From NCBI GenBank assembly GCA_016214895.1, contig JACRMR010000003.1, positions 310,001 through 374,000 on the forward strand: 64,000 nucleotides of DNA, read 5' to 3'. The DNA comes from a candidate division KSB1 bacterium. GTDB lineage: Bacteria; Electryoneota; RPQS01. A model generated the notes under the pieces. That model had not been told where the DNA came from and made no database searches. It was given only the letters and a program-made list of their open reading frames with translations. This document shows positions 45,993 to 54,175 of this stretch, piece after piece (position 1 is the first letter of the stretch; every line of letters begins with the position of its first letter). A program made the position numbers and the translations under genes.

Positions 45993-46937
45993 ATGCCCCG
46001 CATCCTAATCCTCTTGCTCATCGCCACGTCCGCTTTCGCCGACGTCACCTACAAACGGAAGTCCTCCACCCTCGGCTTCGGCGCCTCCGAAGGCACCGCC
46101 ACTGAATACTTCACTACCGACCGCTCCGCCACCGAATCCTCGACACGCTGGACCCGCGGCATGATGAAGACCATGACCGGCGGCAAGGAAGTCGCGTCCA
46201 CCAATATCGTTCGCCTCGACAAGGAACTGGTCTGGGATGTCAATCCTAAGGAAAAGGAATACAAGGAAATGACCTTCGCCGAGTTCCGCGAGCTGATCAA
46301 AAAGCTCAACGAAGATGCCGGCAAGGCCGAAGCGGGCGAGCCTGTTGACACCACGACCGAAGACATGTACGAGTGGAAAGTCGAAACACTCTCCGATCCC
46401 AATCCGAAAACCATCAACGGCTTCGCGTGCAAAAATCTGAAACTCGTCGCCACGGGCACCAACAAGCAGGATGCCAACGATCGCGTCATCATCACCTTCG
46501 ATTCCTGGAATTGCCCGGCTGTCCCCGGTCAGGAAGAAGTGACGGCCTTCAGCGCAGCCTATGCCAAGGCGCTGGGCTTCGATATTGAAGCCGCGCGTCC
46601 CGGCTTTCAGCAGGCCATCATGCTCTATCAGAAACAGTTCGAGCAACTGGCCGAAGCGGCGAAAGCAGCTCCCGGCCTCGCGGTCACGAGTCTGGTCGAA
46701 ATCAAGCGCAATCAGCTCGTCGGACCGAAGCTCGGCGCGGTGATGAAAGAGGGCATGAAGAACGAAGTCATCGGCAAGCTCCCCTTCGGCAAGAAGAAGG
46801 AGCCGAAACAGGAAGCTCCGAAATACGAAGAGCGCGTGAAGTTCAGCGTCCAAACCGAGCTCCTGGAGGCCAGGCTCGGCGCCGTGGAGGCGGCAAAGTT
46901 TGAAGTTCCGGCCGGATTCAAGCTCAAGCAGAAGTGA
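45993..46937 (+). CDS. Exported protein of unknown function (DUF4412-like in style)
   Basis: A 314-residue protein with a signal peptide (MPRILILLLIATSAFA). The mature part has 'RWTRGMMKTMTGGKEVAST', 'NIVRLDKELVWDVNPKEKEYKEMTFAEFREL' in pieces, and a Lys/Glu-rich region near residues 275-290. The pattern of a bound-state line ('VRLDKELVWDVNPKEK') followed by a helix ('FAEFRELIKKL') recalls DUF4412-type periplasmic proteins, but I cannot confirm it. There is no lipobox or sorting domain. It stands alone with its own strong promoter and a shared terminator behind it. Confidence 0.6.
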   Translation: MPRILILLLIATSAFADVTYKRKSSTLGFGASEGTATEYFTTDRSATESSTRWTRGMMKTMTGGKEVASTNIVRLDKELVWDVNPKEKEYKEMTFAEFRELIKKLNEDAGKAEAGEPVDTTTEDMYEWKVETLSDPNPKTINGFACKNLKLVATGTNKQDANDRVIITFDSWNCPAVPGQEEVTAFSAAYAKALGFDIEAARPGFQQAIMLYQKQFEQLAEAAKAAPGLAVTSLVEIKRNQLVGPKLGAVMKEGMKNEVIGKLPFGKKKEPKQEAPKYEERVKFSVQTELLEARLGAVEAAKFEVPAGFKLKQK

Positions 46938-46964
46938 CCGCAGCTTGGATGTTTCAATGCGAAA

Positions 46965-46988
46965 CGGGCGAGGTCAACACCTCGCCCG
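46965..46988. terminator. Bidirectional terminator between convergent genes
   Basis: CGGGCGAGGT and ACCTCGCCCG form a perfect 10-bp stem with loop CAAC, between the ends of the 314-residue protein gene and the Rrf2 gene. Confidence 0.75.
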
Positions 46989-47013
46989 CTTCACGTGCTT
47001 ACTTCGCCGTCGC

Positions 47014-47466
47014 CTATCGTTTGCGTCTGGCCTTCGCGTCCTCCGGCCGCATACTTCCGTCCGGTCGCATTCGCGCGAGCTCCGCGACATTCGTCTGCCG
47101 CAGGAATCCCATCACTTCGAGCTTTTGCGTCTTCCAGCGGTGATGCACCGGGCACGAATCATTGTCGCTGCAACGGCCCAGACCGAGCAAGCACTCGTCG
47201 GTCAACGCCACGCCCTCGAAGATGTTGAGCACGTCCAGCAGGCTGATCGTGCGCGGATCAACCGCGAGCTCGAATCCGCCGCCCGGTCCGCGTGTCGAGC
47301 GAACCAGACCCGCCGTCGTCAGCGTGCCCAGGATTTTGATCAGGAATTGCGCCGGGATCGACTGCTCGCTGGCGATCCGTGTGCTCAGAATCGGGCCTTC
47401 ATGGCGATACGTCGCGAGGCAGGTCAGCGCGCGGATGGCGTACGAGGTCGGTTTGGAGAGTAACAT
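47014..47466 (-). CDS. Rrf2-family transcription regulator with iron-sulfur cysteines
   Basis: A 150-residue winged-helix regulator. The Rrf2 N-terminus 'LSKPTSYAIRALTCLA' is followed by the recognition region 'IPAQFLIKILGTLTTAGLVRSTRGPGGGF', seen in pieces, and the wing. Cys92, Cys99 and Cys105 ('CLLGLGRC...C') match the spacing of the [2Fe-2S] ligands of IscR-type proteins, so it may sense iron-sulfur status, nitric oxide or redox change. The ATG at 47466 begins the family N-terminus; longer starts add unrelated residues. A direct repeat TGTTACTCT (two copies, four bases apart) covers the start region. No isc/suf genes are near, so its target is not evident. Confidence 0.82.
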   Translation of the reverse strand: MLLSKPTSYAIRALTCLATYRHEGPILSTRIASEQSIPAQFLIKILGTLTTAGLVRSTRGPGGGFELAVDPRTISLLDVLNIFEGVALTDECLLGLGRCSDNDSCPVHHRWKTQKLEVMGFLRQTNVAELARMRPDGSMRPEDAKARRKR

Positions 47467-47545
47467 ATCAGAGTAACAGGTCTGTTTATCGTAAAATAAT
47501 CTGCGAACCTGAAACATGCAAGCTCGCGGAACGGAAATCTCGGAT

Positions 47546-49057
47546 TTAGTCGAGGGTCGAGTCGGAATTCACCCGGAGCTCGCAGTCAAACGCGTGCGAT
47601 TCCCACGGCTCCATGTCGAGATACAGCCCGCGCATCATGAGCTCGACGCCATCGCGTTCGAACACTTTGTGGCTCAGGAGATCGCGCAGCACGACGGACT
47701 TGCCCATCAGATTTCCCAGCGCCAGATCGACCCAGCATTGCGAGCGTGTGTCGGCGGCGTTCAGGAAGATGCGCGTCAGTTCGCGCCGTGCTCCGTGGTC
47801 CGCGCCGGCGGGAGCATCCCACGCCATGCCGAGGATTCGTTCGCTCGCGTCGTTTCCCACCCAAGCCGGGCGCGGCGTCAGCAAGGTCCATGCCCCCCGG
47901 CGCACGGACCGCCTCGCCAGCACCGGGAACAGAAGCGCGTAGCCCGCGGCGACCTGCGCGTCGAGCTCTTCGTCGGGTTCGCGTTTCAGTTGTATCGGCA
48001 GGCGAATCCGCTGGCCCGTGGTCTGTCCGTCGAAGATCAGTCGCGATCCCGGCAGCGCATACACCCACGCCGCCAGCGACAGTGCCTTGCGCGGCTCAAA
48101 TCGCGCGGCAATTCGCGGTTCATCGTGATTTTCGAGAAACCGCAGCCAGCCCTGATGCGTCGCCGTGGGCATGTCGAATCGCTCGCGACGCAGCGCATCG
48201 CCGCTAACGATGCGATCGAGCAATCCCTTGTCGTACGTGAGATCGAAACCGAATTCGCGCAGCTTCGCTTCCATCCCCCAGTACACTTCGGCGATGAACA
48301 CGAACTCCGGATGCAGTGACCTCACCTCGCGAATCGCGAACGGCCAGAACTCCGGAAACACGTCAGGTGTCAGCCACGTCTTCTGAAACACTTCGCGCGT
48401 GACCAGCATCGCCATGTCGCAGCGCACGCCGTCGCACAGCAACGCCACTCGTTGCAGCTCCCCGAGCATCGCCTGTTGCAACTCCGTCCGGCGGTAGTCC
48501 AGTTGCGCGGTGTCGGTCCAGCCGTCGAAATAGGGATCGCGACCGTGCGCGACGATTCGCTCGCCCTCGCGCGTGTCGGCGAAAAACCAGTTATGCGGCG
48601 CGTGCTGAAACTGCTCTCCGGAACCCTGCACGAACCGTGCCGGATGATCGTGGATCCACGGATGATCGCGCGCGACGTGATTCGGAATGAAATCGAGGAT
48701 CAGGCGAATCCCCCGCGCCCTCATTCGCCGTCGCAAATCCTGCAACGCCTCCGCGCCGCCCCATTCCGGGTTCACGTCGTACCCGCGAATGGCATACGGC
48801 GATGCGCCCACGTCCTCGTCACGCCAATCGGGCAACGCTTTCGCGTATTCACCGCGCAGTCCGGGATGCGCCCGCGCAATCTCCGCCCCGCTCGCGCTCG
48901 GCAGCCACACGCCCATCAGCCAGACCGCGTCGTAGCCCGCTGCGCTCCACTCATCCAGTACCTCATCAGGCACGTCCCGGAACGACGGAGCGTGCCCGTC
49001 ACCAAGCCGTTTCAACCAGCAGCGTGTGTTGAGTTCAAGAATCAGTCGTGGATGCAT
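47546..49057 (-). CDS. Cytoplasmic GH13 alpha-amylase-family enzyme
   Basis: A 503-residue protein without a signal peptide. The four GH13 regions are present: I 'LDFIPNHVA', II 'DGVRCDMA' with the nucleophile Asp214, III 'FIAEVYW' with the acid/base Glu257, and IV 'FLENHDE' with Asp312. Region II has Val-Arg-Cys in place of the common Phe-Arg-Xaa. The N-terminus 'LILELNTRCWLKRL' is typical of a subgroup of uncharacterised bacterial amylase-like enzymes. The substrate is probably an alpha-glucan or a maltooligosaccharide, but hydrolase and transferase cannot be told apart. It follows the C25 peptidase gene by 30 bases on the same strand. Confidence 0.82.
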   Translation of the reverse strand: MHPRLILELNTRCWLKRLGDGHAPSFRDVPDEVLDEWSAAGYDAVWLMGVWLPSASGAEIARAHPGLRGEYAKALPDWRDEDVGASPYAIRGYDVNPEWGGAEALQDLRRRMRARGIRLILDFIPNHVARDHPWIHDHPARFVQGSGEQFQHAPHNWFFADTREGERIVAHGRDPYFDGWTDTAQLDYRRTELQQAMLGELQRVALLCDGVRCDMAMLVTREVFQKTWLTPDVFPEFWPFAIREVRSLHPEFVFIAEVYWGMEAKLREFGFDLTYDKGLLDRIVSGDALRRERFDMPTATHQGWLRFLENHDEPRIAARFEPRKALSLAAWVYALPGSRLIFDGQTTGQRIRLPIQLKREPDEELDAQVAAGYALLFPVLARRSVRRGAWTLLTPRPAWVGNDASERILGMAWDAPAGADHGARRELTRIFLNAADTRSQCWVDLALGNLMGKSVVLRDLLSHKVFERDGVELMMRGLYLDMEPWESHAFDCELRVNSDSTLD

Positions 49058-49087
49058 GGGGAGAATATCGACGGCGTCTGCTGAAGA

Positions 49088-52000
49088 CTATTTCAGCAAG
49101 ACCAGTTTCTTCGTATTGACGTAATCACCGCTGTTCAGGCGGTAGCAGTACACGCCGCTGCCGAGCGCTTGCGAATCGAGCGTCACGCGATGCGTACCCG
49201 CCGGCAGATACCCGTCGATCAGCGTGGCCACCGCTTCGCCCAGCAGATTGTACACGCGCAACGTGGTGGTCGCCGCTTGCGGTAACTCGAACTCGATCCG
49301 TGTTGAACTGTTGAACGGATTCGGATAGTTTTGCGCCAATTGGAACGTATGCACGACTGGCGGCTCCGGGGCGGTCGAACCGAGCGGCGTCAGCTCGAGG
49401 TCAACACGATTCAGTGAGTCGATGTAGATGACGACGTTTTCGACCTCCATCATCTCATAACCCGCCGCCGTGACGCGCAGGGGATACACCCCCGCGCGCA
49501 GCGACTGCCGTGAGAACTCGCCCTGCTCATTCGTGGCGATAGAATCCGTGGCTCCGATATAGACCATCGCCTGCGCGATCGGCGATCCGCTCAACGCATC
49601 CGTTACGCGGCCGATGACCCCGCCGAAGTGCGGTACCACATCGGTCGTAAACGTGACGGCGAGCCCCGCCGACAACGGCGCCGCTCCCGAAGCGCCCACG
49701 TTCGCGTAGCGATATTGCAAGCCAACCAAACAACCCGGCGCTTCAATGCCCACAGTGGCGAACGGGATGTCCTCGAAACCCGTGACATCATGCACCTCCT
49801 GATACTGGAAAATCACGATGCCGCTTCCGTCGAGTGCGGCGAGATGACCCGGATCAAGCAGCACGATCTGAAAATTCTCATTCAAACCGCCATTGATCGA
49901 ACGCGCCTCCCACTGAATCATGTAACGGTGATTCGCCGCGTCAAAATAGTCCCACACGCCCAGACCGTCGCCGAGCGTTCGCAGATCATCCCAGAACGGC
50001 GCGAGCAGCGCATCGGGCGCCATCGGCCCCGGAATCGGATAGTTCTCGTTCTGATCCTGGTCCGTGCGATCACCGAACGCCGCCCAGCCATTCGAACAAA
50101 TGGTAATAGTCGACCACGCCTGCCCATAGAATATGAACTCGAACGGCAAGGTCCGCAATCGCGACATGATCGAATCCGCGCTGAATTGCTCGCCCGGATC
50201 ATTCAGGTGCAGATTGGTTCCCACCGCGCGAATGTCAACCCAATCGTAGGCCTGCGTCGGCGAGTACGCCGTGTCCGTATTGTCGTACGCGTAGTAGCCG
50301 TAAGCGTCCGGTCCGGACGGGTCGGACGTTGCGCGCGTGCCGATCACCAGATCAAATTGCAACGTATCCGCATACGGCGCGGCGGCTCGAACGATCAGTC
50401 GCAACGGCACTGGCGTGCCGGGATAGGTTGCGGCGACGGCCCTGACCACCGGAGCCGGCCCGTCCTGAAGCGTCGACGTGCCCGGCGGTAGTCCCGGAAA
50501 TGTCGTGTGACCCTGCTCCACCAGCACAAACGGCGACAGCGATTGCAGCTCCGCGGTAACCTCGCTTAGTGATACGGTGCCGGTATTCGCCAGCACCAGC
50601 GTGAGTGAAACCGTCTCGCCCGGATCCAATCGGCCGTTCCCGCCCTGAATCTCCGCGCCCAGCAAATACGCCCGCGGTGCGTATGCGAGCAACGGAATTA
50701 CACTGCAACTGGAAAAAATGCCGCTCCGACACGTGATCGAAAGCGGAATGCGCTCCTCGTCGTTCAATTCCCACGACGCCTGCAAGCGCAGCATAACCTG
50801 CGCCGAGTCCCCCGGCGGGAGTGATGCGATCTCCGCGGTCCCGGACAGCACGACCAATCGCGGATTCGGACTCGTGAGTTCGACCCAAATCTCCTCCGCC
50901 GTCTCGCTGCTGCCGTGATTTCGCACCCAGACCGGCAGTTCGATCACCTCGCCCGGCTCCAGATGCCCATTTTGATTCCCCGCGCTGCCCTCCGTACCGC
51001 CGTCAATCACGGAGTAGTTCACGGCGTTCAGCGCCAAATCAGCGGGCGCGCACGGGATCGTCATCAGGTACGGCTTGTGATTCCGGAGCGAAACACACAG
51101 GGACATCGTCCCGGCGGTCATTATCGTCACCGGAACGTCGGCGTGGCCCTGCGCATCCGTTCGCAGTTGTGCGAACGTCTCGTCGGCTTTGTAAAGCACG
51201 ACCAGCGCATCGGCCACAGGATCGCGGCTGAGCGAATCGAGCACGTGCACCGGCACACAGTTCGCGCCCGGAGCCAGCGTCGTCGGATGCTCAACCTCCA
51301 GCGGTCGAATCCGCTCCGTCCATAGCGCCAGCGCCGGATCACCCATCAGGTTCGTCCACCGAATCGTGCCGTCAATGAACGGTCCGCCCCCGGGGAACAC
51401 GTTCCGCAGTACCCATTTCGCTCCGACCAGCGCCACTCCCAGATTCTCGACACCGAGATTGCAAATATTATAGACCAGTCCGGCGCTGATCGGATTGTTG
51501 TACTGTTCGTGCGTATTGGAGGTCGCCGTGCCGATACAGGCCACGCCGCCTTTCGGATTGGAAGCAGTCCCCGCGATCAACCAGGCTTCACTGAGCGACG
51601 TGCCTTGATCGAAGTTTCCGGTGCCGCAGGTGATCGTCAGCACGACTGGCAGTTTCGCTGAGGGATCGAGACCGAACGGAATCGCGGGATCCATCTGGCC
51701 GATGAACGAACCGCGCCAGAAGAAATAGCCGGCGCCGCGACCCAAATAGTACCTCAGCGTGTCGATGTCGGTCGGTCCCACGACGACATAGGGGCTGTCA
51801 ACTCCCGTGTGTTCGATGAACTGATGTCGGCTCCAATTCATCGTATTGCGGTTCTCGATCGTATTGCCCTCGATGTTCGCCCAGAGTAGCGCGCGCCGCG
51901 TCCACATCGTGTCGTCCAGCGCGGGGTTGCGCTCATAGTTCATCAGCTTGGCATTCACCGTGGCCAACTCAGCGGCCGAAGAAACCGACAGTCGCCCCAC

Positions 52001-52984
52001 GGTGATATCCTCCAGCTCATCACCGTTGTTGCCGAGTCCAAACGTGTGATCGTAGTTCGGGCCATCCGTCGGCATCGCCAGCGTACCGGCTTGCGGATCG
52101 CCGATAATCGTGACATATTCAAGCGGCGGATCGAAGTTGGCATAGGCCATCTGGATCGCTACGCGCATTTGCGGAACGGTCCAGCTTGCGCGCGCATCCA
52201 CCGCCACCGCATAGCCCAGCATCCGCTTCCAGTTCGCCAGCGAGTCGGCGAACTGCACGACGGAGGGATGATCGCGGCAGAGGATCAGATAGCTGCCGGG
52301 CGTGGTTGTTATGTCGTCGAGCGCGCGGTCATTGAGATTCGCGATCACGCCGCGATACAAGGCGGCGTAGGCGCCCGACGGCCGGCGCGGCTGCGTGAGC
52401 TCGTTCTCACCCGGTTCATCCGTACTCACCAACTCGCACTCGAGATTGCGATAGACTCGCGCCTGCTGTGTGACCGGATTCACCTGCACCGGGTAGAGGG
52501 TCAGGCTGACCACGCGAAAATCACGCATCACCATGGGCTCGCTGACCTGCACCGGCGACGCGGGATACCATGCGTCCTGCGCATAAATCCCCGGATCCCG
52601 GTAGCCCGCATCAGTTCCGGCAAACGGCGGTACGTCCACTTCGTCGAGTGACTCGTAGTCCGCGGCCGTGACCTGCCATTCCACCGCGCCCAGCTCCGCC
52701 ACGCGATAATACCGCGTGACGTGCGGCAACGCGGGGGCGCCATCGACCATCAGCGTGGGCTCGCCCGGGAGTTCAAACGTGACCTCGTCGAGCGCGCCCC
52801 TGCGCGCGGTCGATCGCGCGACCTCGGCGGCGGCGAGCGCGATTCGCGTGCGTTGGGGGTCAAGGTTCGAAATCTGGAGTGCGGTTGTGCCCGTGGCCGT
52901 CGGCCGGACGTACGGCGTTGCCGCGCGGGCCGGGCAGCCGAGGGCTAAGGCGATCAGTGGCAGTGCGAGCAGGCGGGAGAGCAT
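49088..52984 (-). CDS. Secreted C25 (gingipain-like) peptidase with C-terminal sorting domain
   Basis: A 1298-residue protein. A signal peptide (MLSRLLALPLIALALGCPARA) and a propeptide-like N-domain precede the C25 domain: 'YVTIIGDPQAGTLAMP', 'DHTFGLGNNGDELEDITVGRLS', and the catalytic Cys453 in 'LTITCGTGNFDQGTSLSEAW'. Where gingipains have the catalytic His in 'TGHGS', this protein has 'FWRGS'. Later domains include Ig-like modules, a region with 'FEFIFYGQAWSTITICSNGWAAFG', a carboxypeptidase-regulatory-like domain, and the sorting domain ('QNYPNPFNSSTRIEFEL' to 'KKLVLLK'). The start at 52984 has AGGA eight to twelve bases ahead. Members are secreted proteases or sortase-like enzymes of the type IX system. 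Confidence 0.8.
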   Translation of the reverse strand: MLSRLLALPLIALALGCPARAATPYVRPTATGTTALQISNLDPQRTRIALAAAEVARSTARRGALDEVTFELPGEPTLMVDGAPALPHVTRYYRVAELGAVEWQVTAADYESLDEVDVPPFAGTDAGYRDPGIYAQDAWYPASPVQVSEPMVMRDFRVVSLTLYPVQVNPVTQQARVYRNLECELVSTDEPGENELTQPRRPSGAYAALYRGVIANLNDRALDDITTTPGSYLILCRDHPSVVQFADSLANWKRMLGYAVAVDARASWTVPQMRVAIQMAYANFDPPLEYVTIIGDPQAGTLAMPTDGPNYDHTFGLGNNGDELEDITVGRLSVSSAAELATVNAKLMNYERNPALDDTMWTRRALLWANIEGNTIENRNTMNWSRHQFIEHTGVDSPYVVVGPTDIDTLRYYLGRGAGYFFWRGSFIGQMDPAIPFGLDPSAKLPVVLTITCGTGNFDQGTSLSEAWLIAGTASNPKGGVACIGTATSNTHEQYNNPISAGLVYNICNLGVENLGVALVGAKWVLRNVFPGGGPFIDGTIRWTNLMGDPALALWTERIRPLEVEHPTTLAPGANCVPVHVLDSLSRDPVADALVVLYKADETFAQLRTDAQGHADVPVTIMTAGTMSLCVSLRNHKPYLMTIPCAPADLALNAVNYSVIDGGTEGSAGNQNGHLEPGEVIELPVWVRNHGSSETAEEIWVELTSPNPRLVVLSGTAEIASLPPGDSAQVMLRLQASWELNDEERIPLSITCRSGIFSSCSVIPLLAYAPRAYLLGAEIQGGNGRLDPGETVSLTLVLANTGTVSLSEVTAELQSLSPFVLVEQGHTTFPGLPPGTSTLQDGPAPVVRAVAATYPGTPVPLRLIVRAAAPYADTLQFDLVIGTRATSDPSGPDAYGYYAYDNTDTAYSPTQAYDWVDIRAVGTNLHLNDPGEQFSADSIMSRLRTLPFEFIFYGQAWSTITICSNGWAAFGDRTDQDQNENYPIPGPMAPDALLAPFWDDLRTLGDGLGVWDYFDAANHRYMIQWEARSINGGLNENFQIVLLDPGHLAALDGSGIVIFQYQEVHDVTGFEDIPFATVGIEAPGCLVGLQYRYANVGASGAAPLSAGLAVTFTTDVVPHFGGVIGRVTDALSGSPIAQAMVYIGATDSIATNEQGEFSRQSLRAGVYPLRVTAAGYEMMEVENVVIYIDSLNRVDLELTPLGSTAPEPPVVHTFQLAQNYPNPFNSSTRIEFELPQAATTTLRVYNLLGEAVATLIDGYLPAGTHRVTLDSQALGSGVYCYRLNSGDYVNTKKLVLLK

Positions 52985-53009
52985 GGCGGATTCCTGCGGA
53001 ATCGTCCGC

Positions 53010-53038
53010 TTGAAACTTTCAAAAAAATCTGCTATCTT
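53010..53038 (+). promoter_or_regulatory. Sigma-70-like promoter of the FKBP gene (TTGAAA-N17-TATCTT)
   Basis: TTGAAA at 53010-53015 and TATCTT at 53033-53038 are 17 bases apart, within the 109-base spacer shared with the divergent C25 gene. Leader to the ATG is about 50 bases. Confidence 0.6.
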
Positions 53039-53093
53039 AGGAGCTTCTACCGGCTGCGAATAGTCCGAATCCACCCCCATAGGAATGTACGAA

Positions 53094-53594
53094 ATGAAAA
53101 CCGTTTTGGCAATCGCTCTGGCCGCCGCCGTCATCCTGACGGGCTGCAATGAGAAGAAGACCGCCACGACCACCGAAACCACCGCTCCGGCGGCCACTGA
53201 GAAGAAAATGGATGCAGCAAACACCCCCCTCCCCGGCGTGCCGGTCAGCGGTCAGCCCGTCACAACCCCCAGCGGCCTCAAATATTACGACATGACCCCC
53301 GGCACCGGTGCCTCGCCCGCGACCGGCCAGACTTGTGTCATGCACTATACCGGCTGGACGACCGACGGCAAGGAGTTTGACTCCTCCGTGAAGCGCGGGC
53401 AGCCCTTCGAGTTCCCCATCGGCCAGGGGCGGGTGATCAAGGGCTGGGACGAAGGCGTGGCCTCGATGAAGATCGGCGGCAAGCGCAAGCTCGTCATTCC
53501 TTCAGAACTTGGCTACGGTGCGCGGGGTGCCGGTGGCGCGATCCCACCCAACGCGACCCTCGTCTTTGACGTCGAACTGCTCGGCCTAAAATAG
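53094..53594 (+). CDS. FKBP-type peptidyl-prolyl isomerase lipoprotein
   Basis: A 166-residue lipoprotein: signal peptide with lipobox LTGC (Cys18), a Thr/Ala-rich linker, and one FKBP domain. The domain has 'TGQTCVMHYTGW', 'GKEFDSSVKRGQPFEFPIGQG', 'VIKGWDEGVASMKIGGKRKL' and 'IPPNATLVFDVELL', with the aromatic and Asp residues of the active site present. It would help fold periplasmic or outer-membrane proteins. The ATG at 53094 was chosen because AGGA lies nine bases ahead; an ATG at 53085 overlaps that site. It has its own promoter and terminator. Confidence 0.92.
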   Translation: MKTVLAIALAAAVILTGCNEKKTATTTETTAPAATEKKMDAANTPLPGVPVSGQPVTTPSGLKYYDMTPGTGASPATGQTCVMHYTGWTTDGKEFDSSVKRGQPFEFPIGQGRVIKGWDEGVASMKIGGKRKLVIPSELGYGARGAGGAIPPNATLVFDVELLGLK

Positions 53595-53617
53595 GCTCCC
53601 CCAGATTGCAGTTATTG

Positions 53618-53644
53618 CAGAGGCGGCCCGCGGGGCCGCCTCTG
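53618..53644 (+). terminator. GC-rich terminator hairpin after the FKBP gene
   Basis: CAGAGGCGGCCC and GGGCCGCCTCTG form a 12-bp stem with a 3-base loop, 23 bases after the stop. The T-tract is poor. Confidence 0.7.
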
Positions 53645-53673
53645 GTCGTTGTGGGGCGTTTGCGTGCAAACGG

Positions 53674-53763
53674 AACCCCCCTTCGGTTCCCCCCAAATTG
53701 GGCAATTTGGGGGGAAGGCCCGACTCCCCCCTAAATGTCTTCATTTGGGGGGGCAGGGGGGGT
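53674..53763. repeat. Composite C/G-run palindromic element overlapping the end of the DUF559 gene
   Basis: It begins AACCCCCCTTCGGTT, then palindrome CCCCCCAAATT-GGGC-AATTTGGGGGG, the linker AAGGCCCGACT, a second palindrome CCCCCCTAAATG...CATTTGGGGGGG, and CAGGGGGGGT. At 90 bases it matches the 94-base elements inside the restriction-modification gene. Its minus strand encodes the last residues of the DUF559 protein ('TPPAPPNEDI'). Confidence 0.8.
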
Positions 53764-54117
53764 GATTGCGTCGAGAATTACCCCCACAACGCCTTCCAAG
53801 TTGTTCACCACGTCCCGGTTCGCGAACCGGATCACTGTGAAACCCATTTCGCACAGAAACGATTCGCGCGCTTTGTCGTGCTGCTGCGCTTCGTCGCTGC
53901 CGTGCGTGTCGCCATCGACTTCAATGACCAGTCGATTTCGCGGCGCGCAGAAATCCACGATGAACGGACCGATCGGGTGCTGACGGCGAAAGTGTACACC
54001 AGCTGCATGCCGCCGCAACGCTCGCCACAAGCGCTGTTCGATGGGCGATGGCGACTTACGCATGTCCCGCATGTGTTGCCAGTTTTCAGGCGGTACCTGA
54101 TGCCAGATGGTCTTCAT
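53731..54117 (-). CDS. DUF559 (Vsr-like nuclease fold) protein ending in a repeat element
   Basis: A 128-residue protein of the DUF559 family: 'MRKSPSPIEQRLWRALRR', 'RRQHPIGPFIVDFCAPRNRLVIEVDGDTH' in pieces, and 'FLCEMGFTVIRFANRDV'. The Glu...Asp...Glu-x-Asp pattern is that of the very-short-patch-repair endonuclease fold, so a nuclease role is inferred. Such genes often accompany restriction-modification loci, and here the gene follows one on the same strand. The last ten residues ('TPPAPPNEDI') come from a palindromic repeat, so the native C-terminus was lost or replaced. Confidence 0.75.
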   Translation of the reverse strand: MKTIWHQVPPENWQHMRDMRKSPSPIEQRLWRALRRHAAGVHFRRQHPIGPFIVDFCAPRNRLVIEVDGDTHGSDEAQQHDKARESFLCEMGFTVIRFANRDVVNNLEGVVGVILDAITPPAPPNEDI

Positions 54118-54135
54118 GTTACTCCGATGTCTTCT

Positions 54136-54175
54136 CCCCCCTCAATGTCTTCATTTGGGGGGGTAGGGGGGGGGG
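54136..54175. repeat. Half-size C/G-run palindromic element behind the restriction-modification gene
   Basis: CCCCCCTCAATGTCTTCATTTGGGGGGGTAGGGGGGGGG. It corresponds to the second half of the composite element and ends directly against the stop codon at 54176-54178. It lies between that gene and DUF559. Confidence 0.75.
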
